Below, one piece after another: positions 17,275-27,305 of a DNA stretch of 64,000 nt. Origin of the DNA: Halomonas sp. BDJS001 (GTDB taxonomy: Bacteria; Pseudomonadota; Gammaproteobacteria; Pseudomonadales; Halomonadaceae); NCBI RefSeq assembly GCF_026104355.1, contig NZ_CP110535.1, positions 3,844,001 through 3,908,000 of the forward strand, read 5' to 3'. Every line of letters begins with the position of its first letter. Positions within the stretch are counted from its first letter, which is position 1. The notes below the pieces were generated by a model. That model saw only the letters and a list, made by a program, of their open reading frames with translations, did no database searches and was not told where the DNA came from. The position numbers and the translations under genes were made by a program.

Positions 17275-19896
17275 CTATGCCACCTCCGCAGTAAAAGCGC
17301 CGCTCTCAGCATCCGTGCCCAGCACTACCCGACTGACGTTTTCGCGCCGCGCCATACGCTCAAGCAGCGCACGGGAGAGCGGCGGCAACAGTTCACCGTC
17401 GATCACCGACTCCAGCATGCGTGCGCCGTTTTCACTCCGCGTCGCACGTTTGCAAATTGCCTCGGCCAGGCTGTCATCAAGCACTACCTCGGCATGGCGA
17501 TGGCGCTCGCGGATGCGTGTTGCCAGGGTATCCAGCTTGGCCTTGACGATGTCACGCAGGGTATCGCCGTTCAGCGGCAGGTAAGGCACGACTTCCATTC
17601 GCGCCAACAGCGCTGGTTTGAAGAACTCAGCCAGCACCGGATAGAGCGCCGCGTCGAGTGCGGCTGGGTCATCTCCATAGCTGACGATAGCTTCGTAACC
17701 CAGGTTAGAGGTGAGGAAGAACAGTACGTTTTTGCAATCGATAACGCGCCCTTCCCCATCGGCCAATTCGCCTTTATCAAACGCTTGATAGAAGAGGTTC
17801 AGCACATCGGGGTGAGCTTTTTCGACTTCGTCCAACAGCACCACCGAATAGGGGCGCTGACGGATCGCTTCGGTGAGTAGCCCGCCTTCACCAAACCCGA
17901 CATACCCCGGCGGCGAACCAATCAGGCGTGAAACCGTATGCTTCTCTTGATATTCCGACATATTGATCGTGGTGAGGAATTGACGGCCGCCATACAACTG
18001 GTCGGCAATTTGCACCACAGTTTCGGTTTTACCTACACCGCTGGGGCCTACCAGCAGAAATGCACCCAATGGTCGCCCAGGGCGACGGAGATCAGCACGC
18101 GCGGTTAGCAAGTGGCGATGGATGCGCTCAATGGCACTGCCCTGCCCCTGGATTAGCGCATCCAGATGCGTGGGCAGTTCGGTGAGTCGCGTTAGCTCGT
18201 CGCTGGTCATTCGCTCGACCGGTACGCCGGTCCAATCACCAATTACCTGGGCAATCTGGGCTTCTTCAACGCTAGGGTTAACCAGCGCAAATGCCTCTTG
18301 CAGTTGGGCCAACTGCTGCTCCCGCTCAGCGAGCTCTTGATGAACACCCTCGGGTAGTTGATCAACGGCATCGCCCTCTGTTGCCTCTAGCAATTGGCGG
18401 TGTAGCGCCACAATGGCATCGACGCATTCGCGCTGCGCTTGCCAAGCGGCTTCCAGGCTTGCTAGCTCCTCTTCCAGCTTGGCTAAACGTTCGGTTAAGT
18501 CGTGGTGGCGTTCGCTATCAGGTTCGCGCCCCAGCAGTCGTTCACGTTCGACCTGATCGCGCTCACGTAGCGCGGCGATATGCTCACTCTGCAAGTGGCT
18601 TAGTTTGCGGGGTGGGGTATCCAGGGCTTGCGCCAACCGGGTACAGGCGGTATCCAGCACATCGATGGCTTTGTCGGGCAATTGACGACCCGCCAGATAA
18701 CGGGCAGAAAGCGCAGCGGCAGCTCGCAGACCACTATCGCCAATCAGCACACCGTGGGCGCGTTCATATACATCGCGCAGGCCGCGTAGAATCACCAGCG
18801 CCTGCTCAACGCTTGGCTCGGAAAGCGCAATCGGCTGGAAACGCCGCGAAAGCGCCGGGTCTTTTTCGAAGTACTTTTTGTACTCCCGCCAAGTGGTAGC
18901 TGCGATAGTGCGTAGCTCACCCCTTGCCAGGGCGGGCTTGAGCAAGTTGGCCGCGTCACCGCCGCCTTCCTGGTTGCCCGCACCGATCAGCGTGTGCGCT
19001 TCATCGATAAACAGCAGCGTAGGGCGCGGGGCGTTTTTGACTTCGTCGATCACCGCTTTCAGGCGTTTTTCAAATTCACCTTTCACCGCGGCACCGGCTT
19101 GCAGCGCCCCGAGGTCAAGGGTCAGTAGCTCAACATCGGCCAGCGCCGCGGGCACTTGCCCCGCCACAATGCGTGCCGCTAAGCCTTCTACCACGGCACT
19201 TTTACCCACCCCAGCATCGCCAATCACGATAGGGTTGTTTTTACGCCGACGCCCCAGGATATCGAGCATTTGGTCGATTTCCGGGTCACGCCCCAGGACA
19301 GGGTCAAGCTCACCATTGCGGGCTTGTTCGGTCAGCGAAGTGGCAAAACGTGCCAGTGCACTGTCATCGCCAGCAGAATGGGCAGTCTGGCGCTGGCTAG
19401 CGCCCGCACTCTCCCTGGGTGCTTCTGCTGAATCTGCTGTTAAGCGCTCTAAGTGGCGACGCAAATTTTCGCGATTGATATCTTCCAGTAGCGCCGTGCT
19501 CTTCGGCCCTAAGTAACGGGGGGCATTGTGCAGTAACGCCGTTAAAATCACGCCGCTGCGTAGCGCTTGATGACCGTACTCGGTGGCCGCCAGCAACCAT
19601 GCATCCTGGAGCAGCTCTACCAATAACGGTGAAAAGCTGGGTGTCGACACCTCAAGATCACGCGGCGGACGGCTCTCCTCCGCCATTCTTGCACGCAGTT
19701 CCTCGACATCGACATCAAGCGTTTCCAGCAGTATGCGCACATCACATAGCGGCTGGTCGACCAGTGCCAGCAGCAGGTGACCGGTGGTCACCTCAGGCGC
19801 TTGCTGTTCCGCGCACAGCACCGCAGCCTGTTCCAGGCCATGACGAGAAACGTCATTCAGTCGGCTAATAAGTGCCGGTAGCTCTACCCTAAGCAT
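17275..19896 (-). CDS. clpV: ClpV (TssH) AAA+ ATPase
   Basis: 873 residues. The N-domain has the Clp-N double repeat (LEQAAVLCAEQQAPEVTTGH, HQALRSGVILTALLHNA). AAA module 1 has Walker A GDAGVGKSAVVEG and Walker B LLFIDEAHTLIGAG. A ClpB-like middle coiled coil follows (LTERLAKLEEELASLEAAW). AAA module 2 has GPSGVGKTETVVQIA and VVLLDEVEKAHPDVLN. ClpV disassembles contracted TssB/TssC sheath for recycling. It sits between tssL (8 bp away) and vasH. Confidence 0.97.
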   Translation of the reverse strand: MLRVELPALISRLNDVSRHGLEQAAVLCAEQQAPEVTTGHLLLALVDQPLCDVRILLETLDVDVEELRARMAEESRPPRDLEVSTPSFSPLLVELLQDAWLLAATEYGHQALRSGVILTALLHNAPRYLGPKSTALLEDINRENLRRHLERLTADSAEAPRESAGASQRQTAHSAGDDSALARFATSLTEQARNGELDPVLGRDPEIDQMLDILGRRRKNNPIVIGDAGVGKSAVVEGLAARIVAGQVPAALADVELLTLDLGALQAGAAVKGEFEKRLKAVIDEVKNAPRPTLLFIDEAHTLIGAGNQEGGGDAANLLKPALARGELRTIAATTWREYKKYFEKDPALSRRFQPIALSEPSVEQALVILRGLRDVYERAHGVLIGDSGLRAAAALSARYLAGRQLPDKAIDVLDTACTRLAQALDTPPRKLSHLQSEHIAALRERDQVERERLLGREPDSERHHDLTERLAKLEEELASLEAAWQAQRECVDAIVALHRQLLEATEGDAVDQLPEGVHQELAEREQQLAQLQEAFALVNPSVEEAQIAQVIGDWTGVPVERMTSDELTRLTELPTHLDALIQGQGSAIERIHRHLLTARADLRRPGRPLGAFLLVGPSGVGKTETVVQIADQLYGGRQFLTTINMSEYQEKHTVSRLIGSPPGYVGFGEGGLLTEAIRQRPYSVVLLDEVEKAHPDVLNLFYQAFDKGELADGEGRVIDCKNVLFFLTSNLGYEAIVSYGDDPAALDAALYPVLAEFFKPALLARMEVVPYLPLNGDTLRDIVKAKLDTLATRIRERHRHAEVVLDDSLAEAICKRATRSENGARMLESVIDGELLPPLSRALLERMARRENVSRVVLGTDAESGAFTAEVA

Positions 19897-19904
19897 GCTA
19901 TCTC

Positions 19905-20750
19905 CTAACGATAAATCTGATCGAGTAAAGCTCTGACTTGCTCAGCCTGCTGATCCAGCGACCAAGAAAGCCCCAAATAAATACCCACCAAGGTAACGCC
20001 GAATAGGGCAAAGATGGCCCACAGCGGCAATCCCTCGTGCATTCCTTTGCCGCGCCCTTTCACCACGTGCCTAAGTGGCTGGGTCAGCAGCTCATCTGGC
20101 GGCTCGTCAAGTGACGCCAGTTGATCGCCAAGCGCGCGTACAATTTGGTCGTACTCTTCACGACCATGGGTTTTCACCCGGTAACGCCCCTCAAACCCAA
20201 GGCACAGGCACAAATAAATAAAGGCCAGCATGTCGCGATAGCGATGAGGCTCTTGCTGCAGCCGCGCGAGGATAGAGAAGACTTTTTCTCCCCCCCAGGT
20301 TTCGTTATGAAACCTCGCAAGCAACGAATGCTCAGCCCACACGCTCTGGCGCCCCCAAGGCATGCCCATCACGGTTTCATCGATAAACGAGCAGAGCACA
20401 TAACGGTAGGCGAGCAGTGTTGGGCGGTCATACCCCTGCTCGGTCAGCTCGATCTCGATTGAGGCAATCTCATCCACCACCTGGCGATAGAGGCGCTCGA
20501 TATCATTAGCGCCGTCTACCTGGCGAACGCGTACCGCCATGCCCAGCAGGCTGCTCGATGCATCGACCAGTGGGTTTAAGTTGTGCCCGCGCAGGCGAAA
20601 CCAGTAGTCCTCATCCGCATTTAGGTGTTGGGCATGGCTATGCACCAGTTGCTCCACACCGCTCTCTTTTATCTGGTCTTCATGGCGAACCGGCTCACCC
20701 AGCGGGTAGTCGTTTTTGGCGTCATCTTGATGCGTGGCAATATCTTGCAT
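19905..20750 (-). CDS. tssL: TssL (DotU/IcmH) inner-membrane T6SS component
   Basis: 281 residues. The cytoplasmic DotU domain is recognisable (NPLVDASSSLLGMAVRVRQ ... RYVLCSFIDETVMGMPWG ... NETWGGEKVFSILARLQQ ... FIYLCLCLGFEGRYRV). A single C-terminal membrane helix (LPLWAIFALFGVTLVGIYLG) anchors it. The short form lacks a peptidoglycan-binding OmpA domain. It pairs with TssM and docks the baseplate through TssK, encoded 3 bp upstream. Confidence 0.96.
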   Translation of the reverse strand: MQDIATHQDDAKNDYPLGEPVRHEDQIKESGVEQLVHSHAQHLNADEDYWFRLRGHNLNPLVDASSSLLGMAVRVRQVDGANDIERLYRQVVDEIASIEIELTEQGYDRPTLLAYRYVLCSFIDETVMGMPWGRQSVWAEHSLLARFHNETWGGEKVFSILARLQQEPHRYRDMLAFIYLCLCLGFEGRYRVKTHGREEYDQIVRALGDQLASLDEPPDELLTQPLRHVVKGRGKGMHEGLPLWAIFALFGVTLVGIYLGLSWSLDQQAEQVRALLDQIYR

Positions 20751-20753
20751 GGC

Positions 20754-22091
20754 TTAACTCCTGATCGCCCAAAACTGCATCTCCAACCCGGGGAACTCGC
20801 CAGCCACGTGGAAGGCAAAACCGCTTGCGCCATCCAGCATGCCCCAGGCTTCGCTTTGTCGGCTGAGTTGGAAATAGGTGTAGCCCGCGTGATAAGGCAG
20901 TTCGCGAGGGGCCACTGGAAGTGGATCCAAAGGCACACCCGGTAATTGCAGACTAATAAGGTCGCGAATACGCTCGACGCTGGCCACTTTGGTTTGCTGT
21001 AGAAACTGCTTACGCAGGCGCTCGTTGGGCATATCGGCGCGCACTGCCAGAATGAATTCGGCTGTTTCGAACAGGCTGGTATCCGAAAGCGGCGCCACCA
21101 GTAAGCCGAACTTCCGCGCCTGTATCTGAATGGCGATAGCGCGGGGTTCAAGCACGGTAGAGAGCGCTTGTCGCATCATCTGCATTAATGGCCGGAACCC
21201 GCGCTCGGGATGCTCATGGTCATAAGCAGGGCATTCGGGCGGTAAACGCGACTCATCGGTAAACGTCACCAGCTCACTGGCGATTTCATACATGGTGTCG
21301 TAGAGCCGTTCCGGATGAACTTGCCCCAGGCGTGACAAATGCTGAAAACGTGGCTGGGCACGGTTCAGTAGCTGTAACAGCATGAAGTCGGTCACATCGG
21401 CAACGCCTGCCTGATTGGGAGTAGACAGCCGCTGGGCAATATTACGCGCCCGCTCTCGCATCAAACCGGCCATTTCACCGACAAACCGCTGTAGGCTGGG
21501 CGCTGCCTGAACGTTCAGTAGCGTGGGTATAAACTCTTCATCAAGTACCAGACTACCATCCGGGCGGCGCTCTAAAATGCGCGTAACGGCTAAGCAGGCA
21601 TAGCCGCTGCGGTCTTCTTGCTCTAGCAGTAAGCGCGGTGAGACGCGGGCCACATCCAGGTCGGCCATATCACCATCGCGGGAGTGCAGATCACGTACAC
21701 TGCGCGGCGAAAGGCGGTAACGGGCAGGCAAATTGTCATCGGGCCAGCGCACTTCCCCGACGCTATCCGTGGCCAATGGCAAGCCTAAGTACACCACTTG
21801 GTTGGTAATGCCCGAGTCTGCCACTTCCAGCGCGGAAGGCTCTAAATCATCCTCAGGCAACTGGAAGGCAACGCCATCGGGCATGACGCCGCTCGCCCGG
21901 CTAATCGCAATCCGGCCAAAGCTTAAAAACTCGTTGTTCAATTCCAGGGTCAAAAATCCATACAGATAGTGGCTAACCCCTTTAAGCCGCGTATCAATCA
22001 ACCCTTCGAGGCTGCGCTGCTGCTGTTGAAAGTGTTGAGGCTTGATAAATAGCCCTTCACTCCATACCACGCGATTGCGACTGGCCATCAC
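20754..22091 (-). CDS. tssK: TssK baseplate adaptor
   Basis: 445 residues, typical length. The start NRVVWSEGLFIKPQHFQQQQ is the family signature, and FLTLELNNEFLSFGRIAISRASGVMPDGV continues the conserved N-terminal shoulder domain. The C-terminal head (PYHAGYTYFQLSRQSEAW) contacts TssL/TssM. It overlaps the tssJ stop by 4 bp, implying coupled translation. Confidence 0.96.
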   Translation of the reverse strand: MMASRNRVVWSEGLFIKPQHFQQQQRSLEGLIDTRLKGVSHYLYGFLTLELNNEFLSFGRIAISRASGVMPDGVAFQLPEDDLEPSALEVADSGITNQVVYLGLPLATDSVGEVRWPDDNLPARYRLSPRSVRDLHSRDGDMADLDVARVSPRLLLEQEDRSGYACLAVTRILERRPDGSLVLDEEFIPTLLNVQAAPSLQRFVGEMAGLMRERARNIAQRLSTPNQAGVADVTDFMLLQLLNRAQPRFQHLSRLGQVHPERLYDTMYEIASELVTFTDESRLPPECPAYDHEHPERGFRPLMQMMRQALSTVLEPRAIAIQIQARKFGLLVAPLSDTSLFETAEFILAVRADMPNERLRKQFLQQTKVASVERIRDLISLQLPGVPLDPLPVAPRELPYHAGYTYFQLSRQSEAWGMLDGASGFAFHVAGEFPGLEMQFWAIRS

Positions 22092-22627
22092 TCTTCCTTC
22101 CTTAGTTCTACTTCACTGTTGCGCAGATGAACCAGCAAGTGATAATTCTCTGAACTGGCTTTCACTTTGACGACTTTCTTCCACTCCGCCTCGTTTGGCT
22201 GAGCGTAGAAGGCAATCAAACCGATATAGCGCGTGTCCTCTTCAATGGCGAAGGGTTCATAGAACTTCCACTGGCCGGGTAGCAAGGTGAAGTCGTCATG
22301 GGCCAGATAGTTCGTACCCAACGCCGCTTCCAGATCCTCGCTGAGCTGATCCATGTCAGCGGCCATCAACATGGAGTCATCTTTGAGCTGCAAAATTTGA
22401 AAGCGCAGTGGCGTCCCTTCACCCTCCCTGTTCGGGTTCACATCGGGTTCTGCGACCATGCTTAAATCGACCAACGTGGGCTGGTCTTCCGGATAGCCCA
22501 CGGGTATCGAGGGGTCTAGCATGACCTCCCAGGCTTTACCGGCTGCTTCACGGGTCGAGGCACAGCCCGTGATCGACAGCAGCACGACAAGCACCCCAAT
22601 AAGCCCGAGGCTCTTGGACTTGCTCAT
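22088..22627 (-). CDS. tssJ: TssJ outer-membrane lipoprotein
   Basis: 179 residues. The signal peptide ends in a lipobox (LLSITGCAST), so the mature protein starts with a lipidated cysteine. The transthyretin-like body is as expected (VDLSMVAEPDVNPNREGEGT, LRFQILQLKDDSMLMAADMD, IALYR-type strand as YIGLIAFYAQPNEAEWK). TssJ anchors the TssJLM complex in the outer membrane. 4-bp overlaps with tagH upstream and tssK downstream indicate coupling. Confidence 0.95.
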   Translation of the reverse strand: MSKSKSLGLIGVLVVLLSITGCASTREAAGKAWEVMLDPSIPVGYPEDQPTLVDLSMVAEPDVNPNREGEGTPLRFQILQLKDDSMLMAADMDQLSEDLEAALGTNYLAHDDFTLLPGQWKFYEPFAIEEDTRYIGLIAFYAQPNEAEWKKVVKVKASSENYHLLVHLRNSEVELRKEE

Positions 22628-24090
22628 GCGTCCTCCCGCTGCTGGCGGCGGACAGACTGGTCATACGCCTGCTCAAAGACTTCCCAGAACAGTTTTTGGA
22701 AGCCTAGCTGGCGGCCTGAATTAAGCTCGTGGTAGTAGTGACGATACATCTCCCATGCCCAGCCGTTTTCATCTTCCATGCGCGTGCCGGCACCACGGTA
22801 AGCATGGAAACGTTTGAGTAGCGCTTCAGGTGAAAAGGCATCCAAAATAGCAGTTAGGGCGTACTCGATGGCTTCCTCAACGGCCGCTTGATGATGGCCT
22901 TGATGACGAAGGCATTCGCCCACTGCTTCGGGCGCCGAAAGGTGAACCGGGCTTCGCTGGGCCGAAAACATGGTTTCAACGGTGGCTTCATAAGCCTGAC
23001 CGAGACGCAGCGGGTTATCTTCGATGGGCTGCAAGCGACGGTCTCGAAGGGGATATTTGCTATCGTTTTGGGCCTGCTGAAGAGTGCGCAAGCCATTGAT
23101 AGCAGCCTTTAACGTTTGACCTGCTTCTTCAAGGAACGCCTGCTGTTCTTCGCTATCACGGAAGGGGATGTCGATATCCAGCCCCCTTAATAGCGGGTCA
23201 GCGCCCACATGGCCGAGTGAACGCCCACTAGGCTTTTGCCAGCGATCTTCTAACTGCTCGCCAACTGAACGTTCGAGGTCGTCTATTGCCCGCTCATCCA
23301 TGCTACTGCTCCTCTCTGTAGGGTTGCCTGCTGTATAGCCGTTCGGCGAATGACTGCTTGGTGAATAACCGCTTGTTGAGTGGCCGCCCGGTGAATAGCT
23401 GCCTGACTTGCGCTTGATCGCTGGCATACGAACAGCGCCTTCGCGCCGTTCCTGCTGGTCACGCCCCACACTTCCTTCACCGCGCCGCTCTGAACCCAGC
23501 AGCTCAGGCACTTCTTCAACGGATTCGGAAAGCTGAGCATTGGCAGAACGGGGGTCGAGCGCGGCCATTGGGTCTTCGTGCCCTACTCCACGCGCTACCC
23601 CACCCAGTGCCTCCATGGGATCTTCTTTTTTGGCGGCTTCCGCACGTAGCGGCTGGTCTTCTTGAACCAACGGACGGCCATAGGCATCTACCGCCTCCTG
23701 CTCTTCATTGACTAACGAAGCCAGAGGTTGGGCACCGGGCTGAGTGTTCTGGCGATTACCCAAATGCACTTTAAGACGGTACTCGCCGACCAGCACTTCA
23801 TCGCCCTCGCTCAAAGCGACCTTGCGGTTTCGCCCAATCGGCAGGGTGGCGCGATTGATAAAGGTGTGCCCGCTGCTGTCAATCAAACAGAACTTGCCAT
23901 CAATCTTGCTTACTTGGGCATGCTGGGGGCGAATGCGGCCGGCGTGGTCGTGCAATAACCAATCATCATCGGTTGAGGAGCCTAAGGTGCCCCCCACGTC
24001 ATGAAAGACGTGACTGCTTGTTGAACGGCCTTCTAGGCGCTCACTATTGGCAATGACCAGCGTTACAGCGGAAATTGGGTTGGCGTTCAT
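22624..24090 (-). CDS. tagH: TagH/Fha forkhead-associated T6SS protein
   Basis: 488 residues. An N-terminal FHA domain (residues ~25-115: GSSTDDDWLLHDHAGRIRPQ, HAQVSKIDGKFCLIDSSG, ALSEGDEVLVGEYRLKVHL) would bind phosphothreonine. A long Ser/Gly/Pro-rich linker contains a local repeat (YSPGGHSTSGYSPSSHSPNGY). The C-terminal ~200 residues form the T6SS-specific TagH domain (FSPEALLKRFHAYRG, MYRHYYHELNSGRQLGFQKL). No Ser/Thr kinase or phosphatase gene is visible in the locus, so any phosphorylation control would need an enzyme encoded elsewhere. Confidence 0.92.
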   Translation of the reverse strand: MNANPISAVTLVIANSERLEGRSTSSHVFHDVGGTLGSSTDDDWLLHDHAGRIRPQHAQVSKIDGKFCLIDSSGHTFINRATLPIGRNRKVALSEGDEVLVGEYRLKVHLGNRQNTQPGAQPLASLVNEEQEAVDAYGRPLVQEDQPLRAEAAKKEDPMEALGGVARGVGHEDPMAALDPRSANAQLSESVEEVPELLGSERRGEGSVGRDQQERREGAVRMPAIKRKSGSYSPGGHSTSGYSPSSHSPNGYTAGNPTERSSSMDERAIDDLERSVGEQLEDRWQKPSGRSLGHVGADPLLRGLDIDIPFRDSEEQQAFLEEAGQTLKAAINGLRTLQQAQNDSKYPLRDRRLQPIEDNPLRLGQAYEATVETMFSAQRSPVHLSAPEAVGECLRHQGHHQAAVEEAIEYALTAILDAFSPEALLKRFHAYRGAGTRMEDENGWAWEMYRHYYHELNSGRQLGFQKLFWEVFEQAYDQSVRRQQREDA

Positions 24091-24093
24091 TGT

Positions 24094-25113
24094 TTAACCT
24101 GTCATCTGAATACGCACTCGGCGGCGTTTTGAGGCGCTGCCGGACTCGGGATTAACAAAGGTGGTCCAGCCGAGCTGGCAGGTGCCAGCATCGCCTAACC
24201 GCATCGGTTTTACGGCGCTGGGTAGCAGCTCTAGCTCGAGGTCGTAGGCCAATGGCTCGCGCAGCACAAATTCAACCAAGGTGCGCAGTGGAGCATGCTC
24301 CCTGCCGTCGGGTAGGAAGTCGCGAAAGCGCTCCAAAGTAAGACCAAATAAACCCAGCACAAACTTGCCGTTCACATCCGCGACACGCTCTCCGGCCACC
24401 ACATCGCTGCCTAGCGTCATGGCTGCCATTCCACTTCGGCTGCGTTGATCCATAGGAATCTGAACCCAGCGATGCACCCACTCTTCTATCTGCACATCAT
24501 CAAGGTCAAAGCAGTGCCCAACGATGTTGCAGACAACATCAGGAGAACGCGAACGGCCTGCCAGTAAACCTGCATACGCCAGCATCTTGCTCCAGTTGAT
24601 AGGCGTCTCAACGCGTAGGTCACTGTCCGCCAACCCCACCAAAGCAAAAATAGCCGCCGAAAACCCATCGCTAGCACCGTCTTGATAGCGAATGTAGTGG
24701 CGATACTTACGCCAACTGCGGTGCACTAATGCCAGTAAGCGGTTATTGAAGAAATCCAGGAAATCGCCTGCAACACCATCGTGGTGGGCTGCCTCATGCG
24801 CTAATGTTTCAAGGTAGTAGCTGGGCAGCGGTGACTGCGATCCCTGCAGACCCAAGAAGCTCACTTCCAGCTCATAATGGCCCTCAGGCTGAAAAGCCAG
24901 TGAGAGCACATCGCTGCTGGGAAAGCCTAGTGACGCTGAAGCGCTATAGCGCACGCGCTCAAAGGCGGGCGCGCCTCGCTGGCCACACTCAAGGTCATCG
25001 CCATGATGACGATGCAGAAGCTCTACTAGTTGATAAAAATCGTAACGCCGCGCCTTTGCCATCAAAGGGGCAAGCGCTACATCAGAGGCTGCTGCCCCGA
25101 CTGTAAGGTCCAT
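24094..25113 (-). CDS. tssG: TssG baseplate wedge protein
   Basis: 339 residues. RRYDFYQLVELLHRHHG near the start and the central FNNRLLALVHRSWRKYRHYI are family signatures. TssG forms the baseplate wedge with TssF and TssE around VgrG. The first codons overlap the tssF end by 37 bp. An internal ATG at 25062 is possible but has no better ribosome site, so the upstream start is kept. Confidence 0.95.
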   Translation of the reverse strand: MDLTVGAAASDVALAPLMAKARRYDFYQLVELLHRHHGDDLECGQRGAPAFERVRYSASASLGFPSSDVLSLAFQPEGHYELEVSFLGLQGSQSPLPSYYLETLAHEAAHHDGVAGDFLDFFNNRLLALVHRSWRKYRHYIRYQDGASDGFSAAIFALVGLADSDLRVETPINWSKMLAYAGLLAGRSRSPDVVCNIVGHCFDLDDVQIEEWVHRWVQIPMDQRSRSGMAAMTLGSDVVAGERVADVNGKFVLGLFGLTLERFRDFLPDGREHAPLRTLVEFVLREPLAYDLELELLPSAVKPMRLGDAGTCQLGWTTFVNPESGSASKRRRVRIQMTG

Positions 25114-26840
25114 TTGTAGCGCTCGTGGTTTTGACGGTTAATAACATGCAGCTCATGAAACGAGTTGATGCTGGCGTATAACGAGAAGAACCGCGCCAGC
25201 ACACTGCCAAATAAGTACAGGCTGCCTTCATCGCCAAAGGCATCTTGATCCAGCGTCATGACCGAACGCAGACCACGAATGGGCAGGCCTTTTTTCAGCC
25301 GGTCAATGGGCTGTGTTTCAATGCTAACGATGCCTGCCAGCCGTTTTTGAGCCACTCGTTCGGCCTGCCGATCCACCAGGGCTCGGAAATCATAGGCACG
25401 CAATACTGAGCACAGGGCATCGCGCTCCAGCAGGGACAAGTAGTTAAGCGACAAATTAGAGATCAATGTCCATAGCAGACTGCCGTCTAGCGTGGGCCGC
25501 AACACTGGCGTGGGGCGCGTGATATTCTGAAACATGGCATAAGAGGGACTCTCTTCCGTCGAGTAACAAATATCGCCCACCGTCAAGCGCTCTGGCAGCT
25601 CTCGGTTGCTACACGTTAGCCCTAGCGAGACGGTTTCAGACATGCCTATGTAACTGCGCTCATCTCCCCGCACAAAGGAGATGTCGTGATCAAAGCCATC
25701 ACCACGCAAGCTGTCCCGCACGCGAAGACGGTAATAGGAGGCATCATTGCCCCGATCTCTCTTGACCTGGTGTTGAAAGCTTTCAAAAGGCACGTACTCA
25801 CGCGGCGTACCGCGCCCTTTACCGTTTTCGTTCTCTAACCAGCCCTCGACCTTATCAACACTAAAAATTTCATAGTGGCCGGGAGATCGACTATTGGGAT
25901 GAATGCGGTACTCACTACGCTCCCCGCTAACATCGACAGGCTCTGCATCGTGAGAGAACAGGTTGATCGCCGGCGAGCAATACAAGGCAAAATGCTCGTC
26001 TTTGACCCTGGCGTCGGTCGGTAAGGTACGCTCAAACTCTAGACGCAAAACAATTTTGTCTGCGGGAATGGCTGGCAAGTGCTGGTTCAGGCCTGTTACA
26101 TCAAAGAAATGGAAAGCCTCAGGAAAACACAAGTATTCCTGCAGTATTCGATACCCTTGATACACATTCCTTGGATAGGGCAATAGCGCATGGTGACGGT
26201 CAAAACCAACCGGCTGCAGCAACTGCTTGGGCAGGGGCAGCCGTTTACCGTCAATTTCCAGCTCCACGCGCGCTAAGTAGTGACTCATCCACAGATAAAG
26301 CGTACGCGCTGTATAAGCGTCTCCACCCAGGTGCAAACGTAAGGTATCCATCCCCATCGCGCTAAGGGGCTGATCACTATGTACGTCAAGCGCCAACTCA
26401 ACAATGGAGGCATCACGTGTGTGTCGCGACTCAACCCCCGCATGTTCCAGCGGATAGAGTGTTACGTCATGACACGTGCGGAACATGCAGGTAGTGCCAT
26501 CCACTGGCTTACTGGCTAATTCCGTACCTCGCTCCAGAAGCTGGTGGGTACTTAGCGCATGCCATGTAGGGGTAAATTGCACCACCGTCATACTAGGCAC
26601 CGGGCGCAAGTAGTTCGGCCATAGCATGCTGATCAGTGAATGGGTAAGTTCGGGGAACTCATCCTCCACTTTCTCGCGCATACGGCCAGTTAGAAAAGCA
26701 AAGCCTTCTAGTAGACGTTCAACATCAGGGTCGGTACTACGCTCTGACAAGAAGCGACTCAGGCCGGGGTTGCCCTCCGCAAATTCTCGCCCTTGGCGCT
26801 TCAGAAAATTGAGCTCGTCCCGGTAATAGCGATTTAGCAT
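25077..26840 (-). CDS. tssF: TssF baseplate protein
   Basis: 587 residues, the usual length. The N-terminus MLNRYYRDELNFLKRQGREF followed by AEGNPGLSRFL is the classic TssF start, and the conserved DPDVERLLEGFAFLTGRMREK follows. It builds the wedge with TssG (two TssF per TssG in known structures). The stop overlaps the tssG start by 37 bp, and tssE lies 18 bp upstream. Confidence 0.97.
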   Translation of the reverse strand: MLNRYYRDELNFLKRQGREFAEGNPGLSRFLSERSTDPDVERLLEGFAFLTGRMREKVEDEFPELTHSLISMLWPNYLRPVPSMTVVQFTPTWHALSTHQLLERGTELASKPVDGTTCMFRTCHDVTLYPLEHAGVESRHTRDASIVELALDVHSDQPLSAMGMDTLRLHLGGDAYTARTLYLWMSHYLARVELEIDGKRLPLPKQLLQPVGFDRHHALLPYPRNVYQGYRILQEYLCFPEAFHFFDVTGLNQHLPAIPADKIVLRLEFERTLPTDARVKDEHFALYCSPAINLFSHDAEPVDVSGERSEYRIHPNSRSPGHYEIFSVDKVEGWLENENGKGRGTPREYVPFESFQHQVKRDRGNDASYYRLRVRDSLRGDGFDHDISFVRGDERSYIGMSETVSLGLTCSNRELPERLTVGDICYSTEESPSYAMFQNITRPTPVLRPTLDGSLLWTLISNLSLNYLSLLERDALCSVLRAYDFRALVDRQAERVAQKRLAGIVSIETQPIDRLKKGLPIRGLRSVMTLDQDAFGDEGSLYLFGSVLARFFSLYASINSFHELHVINRQNHERYKWTLQSGQQPLM

Positions 26841-26858
26841 TCGGGCCTCGCAAGCCTA

Positions 26859-27290
26859 TCAGTTAAGACACTGATAGCGCTTATTATTGAGCAATAAGTC
26901 GATCGTAGCGTGGGCGTTATCTCGCCCTAACGCTACGGTGGCATGTACTTGAAAATGCAGCTGTAAGGGATCGCCATTATTGGGTAATGACTCAACTTCA
27001 ACATGCTGAACCCGTGGTTCAAAGCGCTCGATGCACTGCCGAATGGCGCGCTGGATATTCAGCTCTAAATCCAGCACGCCGATCGTTGCATCATTGAAGT
27101 CCAGCAACCCCAACTCAGGCTCACAGGCACTATTGCCCGGATGACTGTTGAGCAGCTCCACCAAGTGGCGTTTGATCGACTCAACAGTTTCCGCCAGCCT
27201 TTCATCCTCCCCATGCGCTAACGGCTGCTCGGGCATCGCAAGACGCTCAAACAGACGGCTACCTAGCAGGCTGCCATGGTGAATAGCCAT
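26859..27290 (-). CDS. tssE: TssE gp25-like baseplate protein
   Basis: 143 residues. The gp25/GpW lysozyme-like baseplate fold is indicated by SIKRHLVELLNSHPGNSACE, then LGLLDFNDAT and IQRAIRQCIERFEPRVQHVEV. TssE starts sheath polymerisation at the baseplate. It lies 15 bp after tssC and 18 bp before tssF. Confidence 0.95.
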   Translation of the reverse strand: MAIHHGSLLGSRLFERLAMPEQPLAHGEDERLAETVESIKRHLVELLNSHPGNSACEPELGLLDFNDATIGVLDLELNIQRAIRQCIERFEPRVQHVEVESLPNNGDPLQLHFQVHATVALGRDNAHATIDLLLNNKRYQCLN

Positions 27291-27305
27291 GATGGAGAGG
27301 TTCCC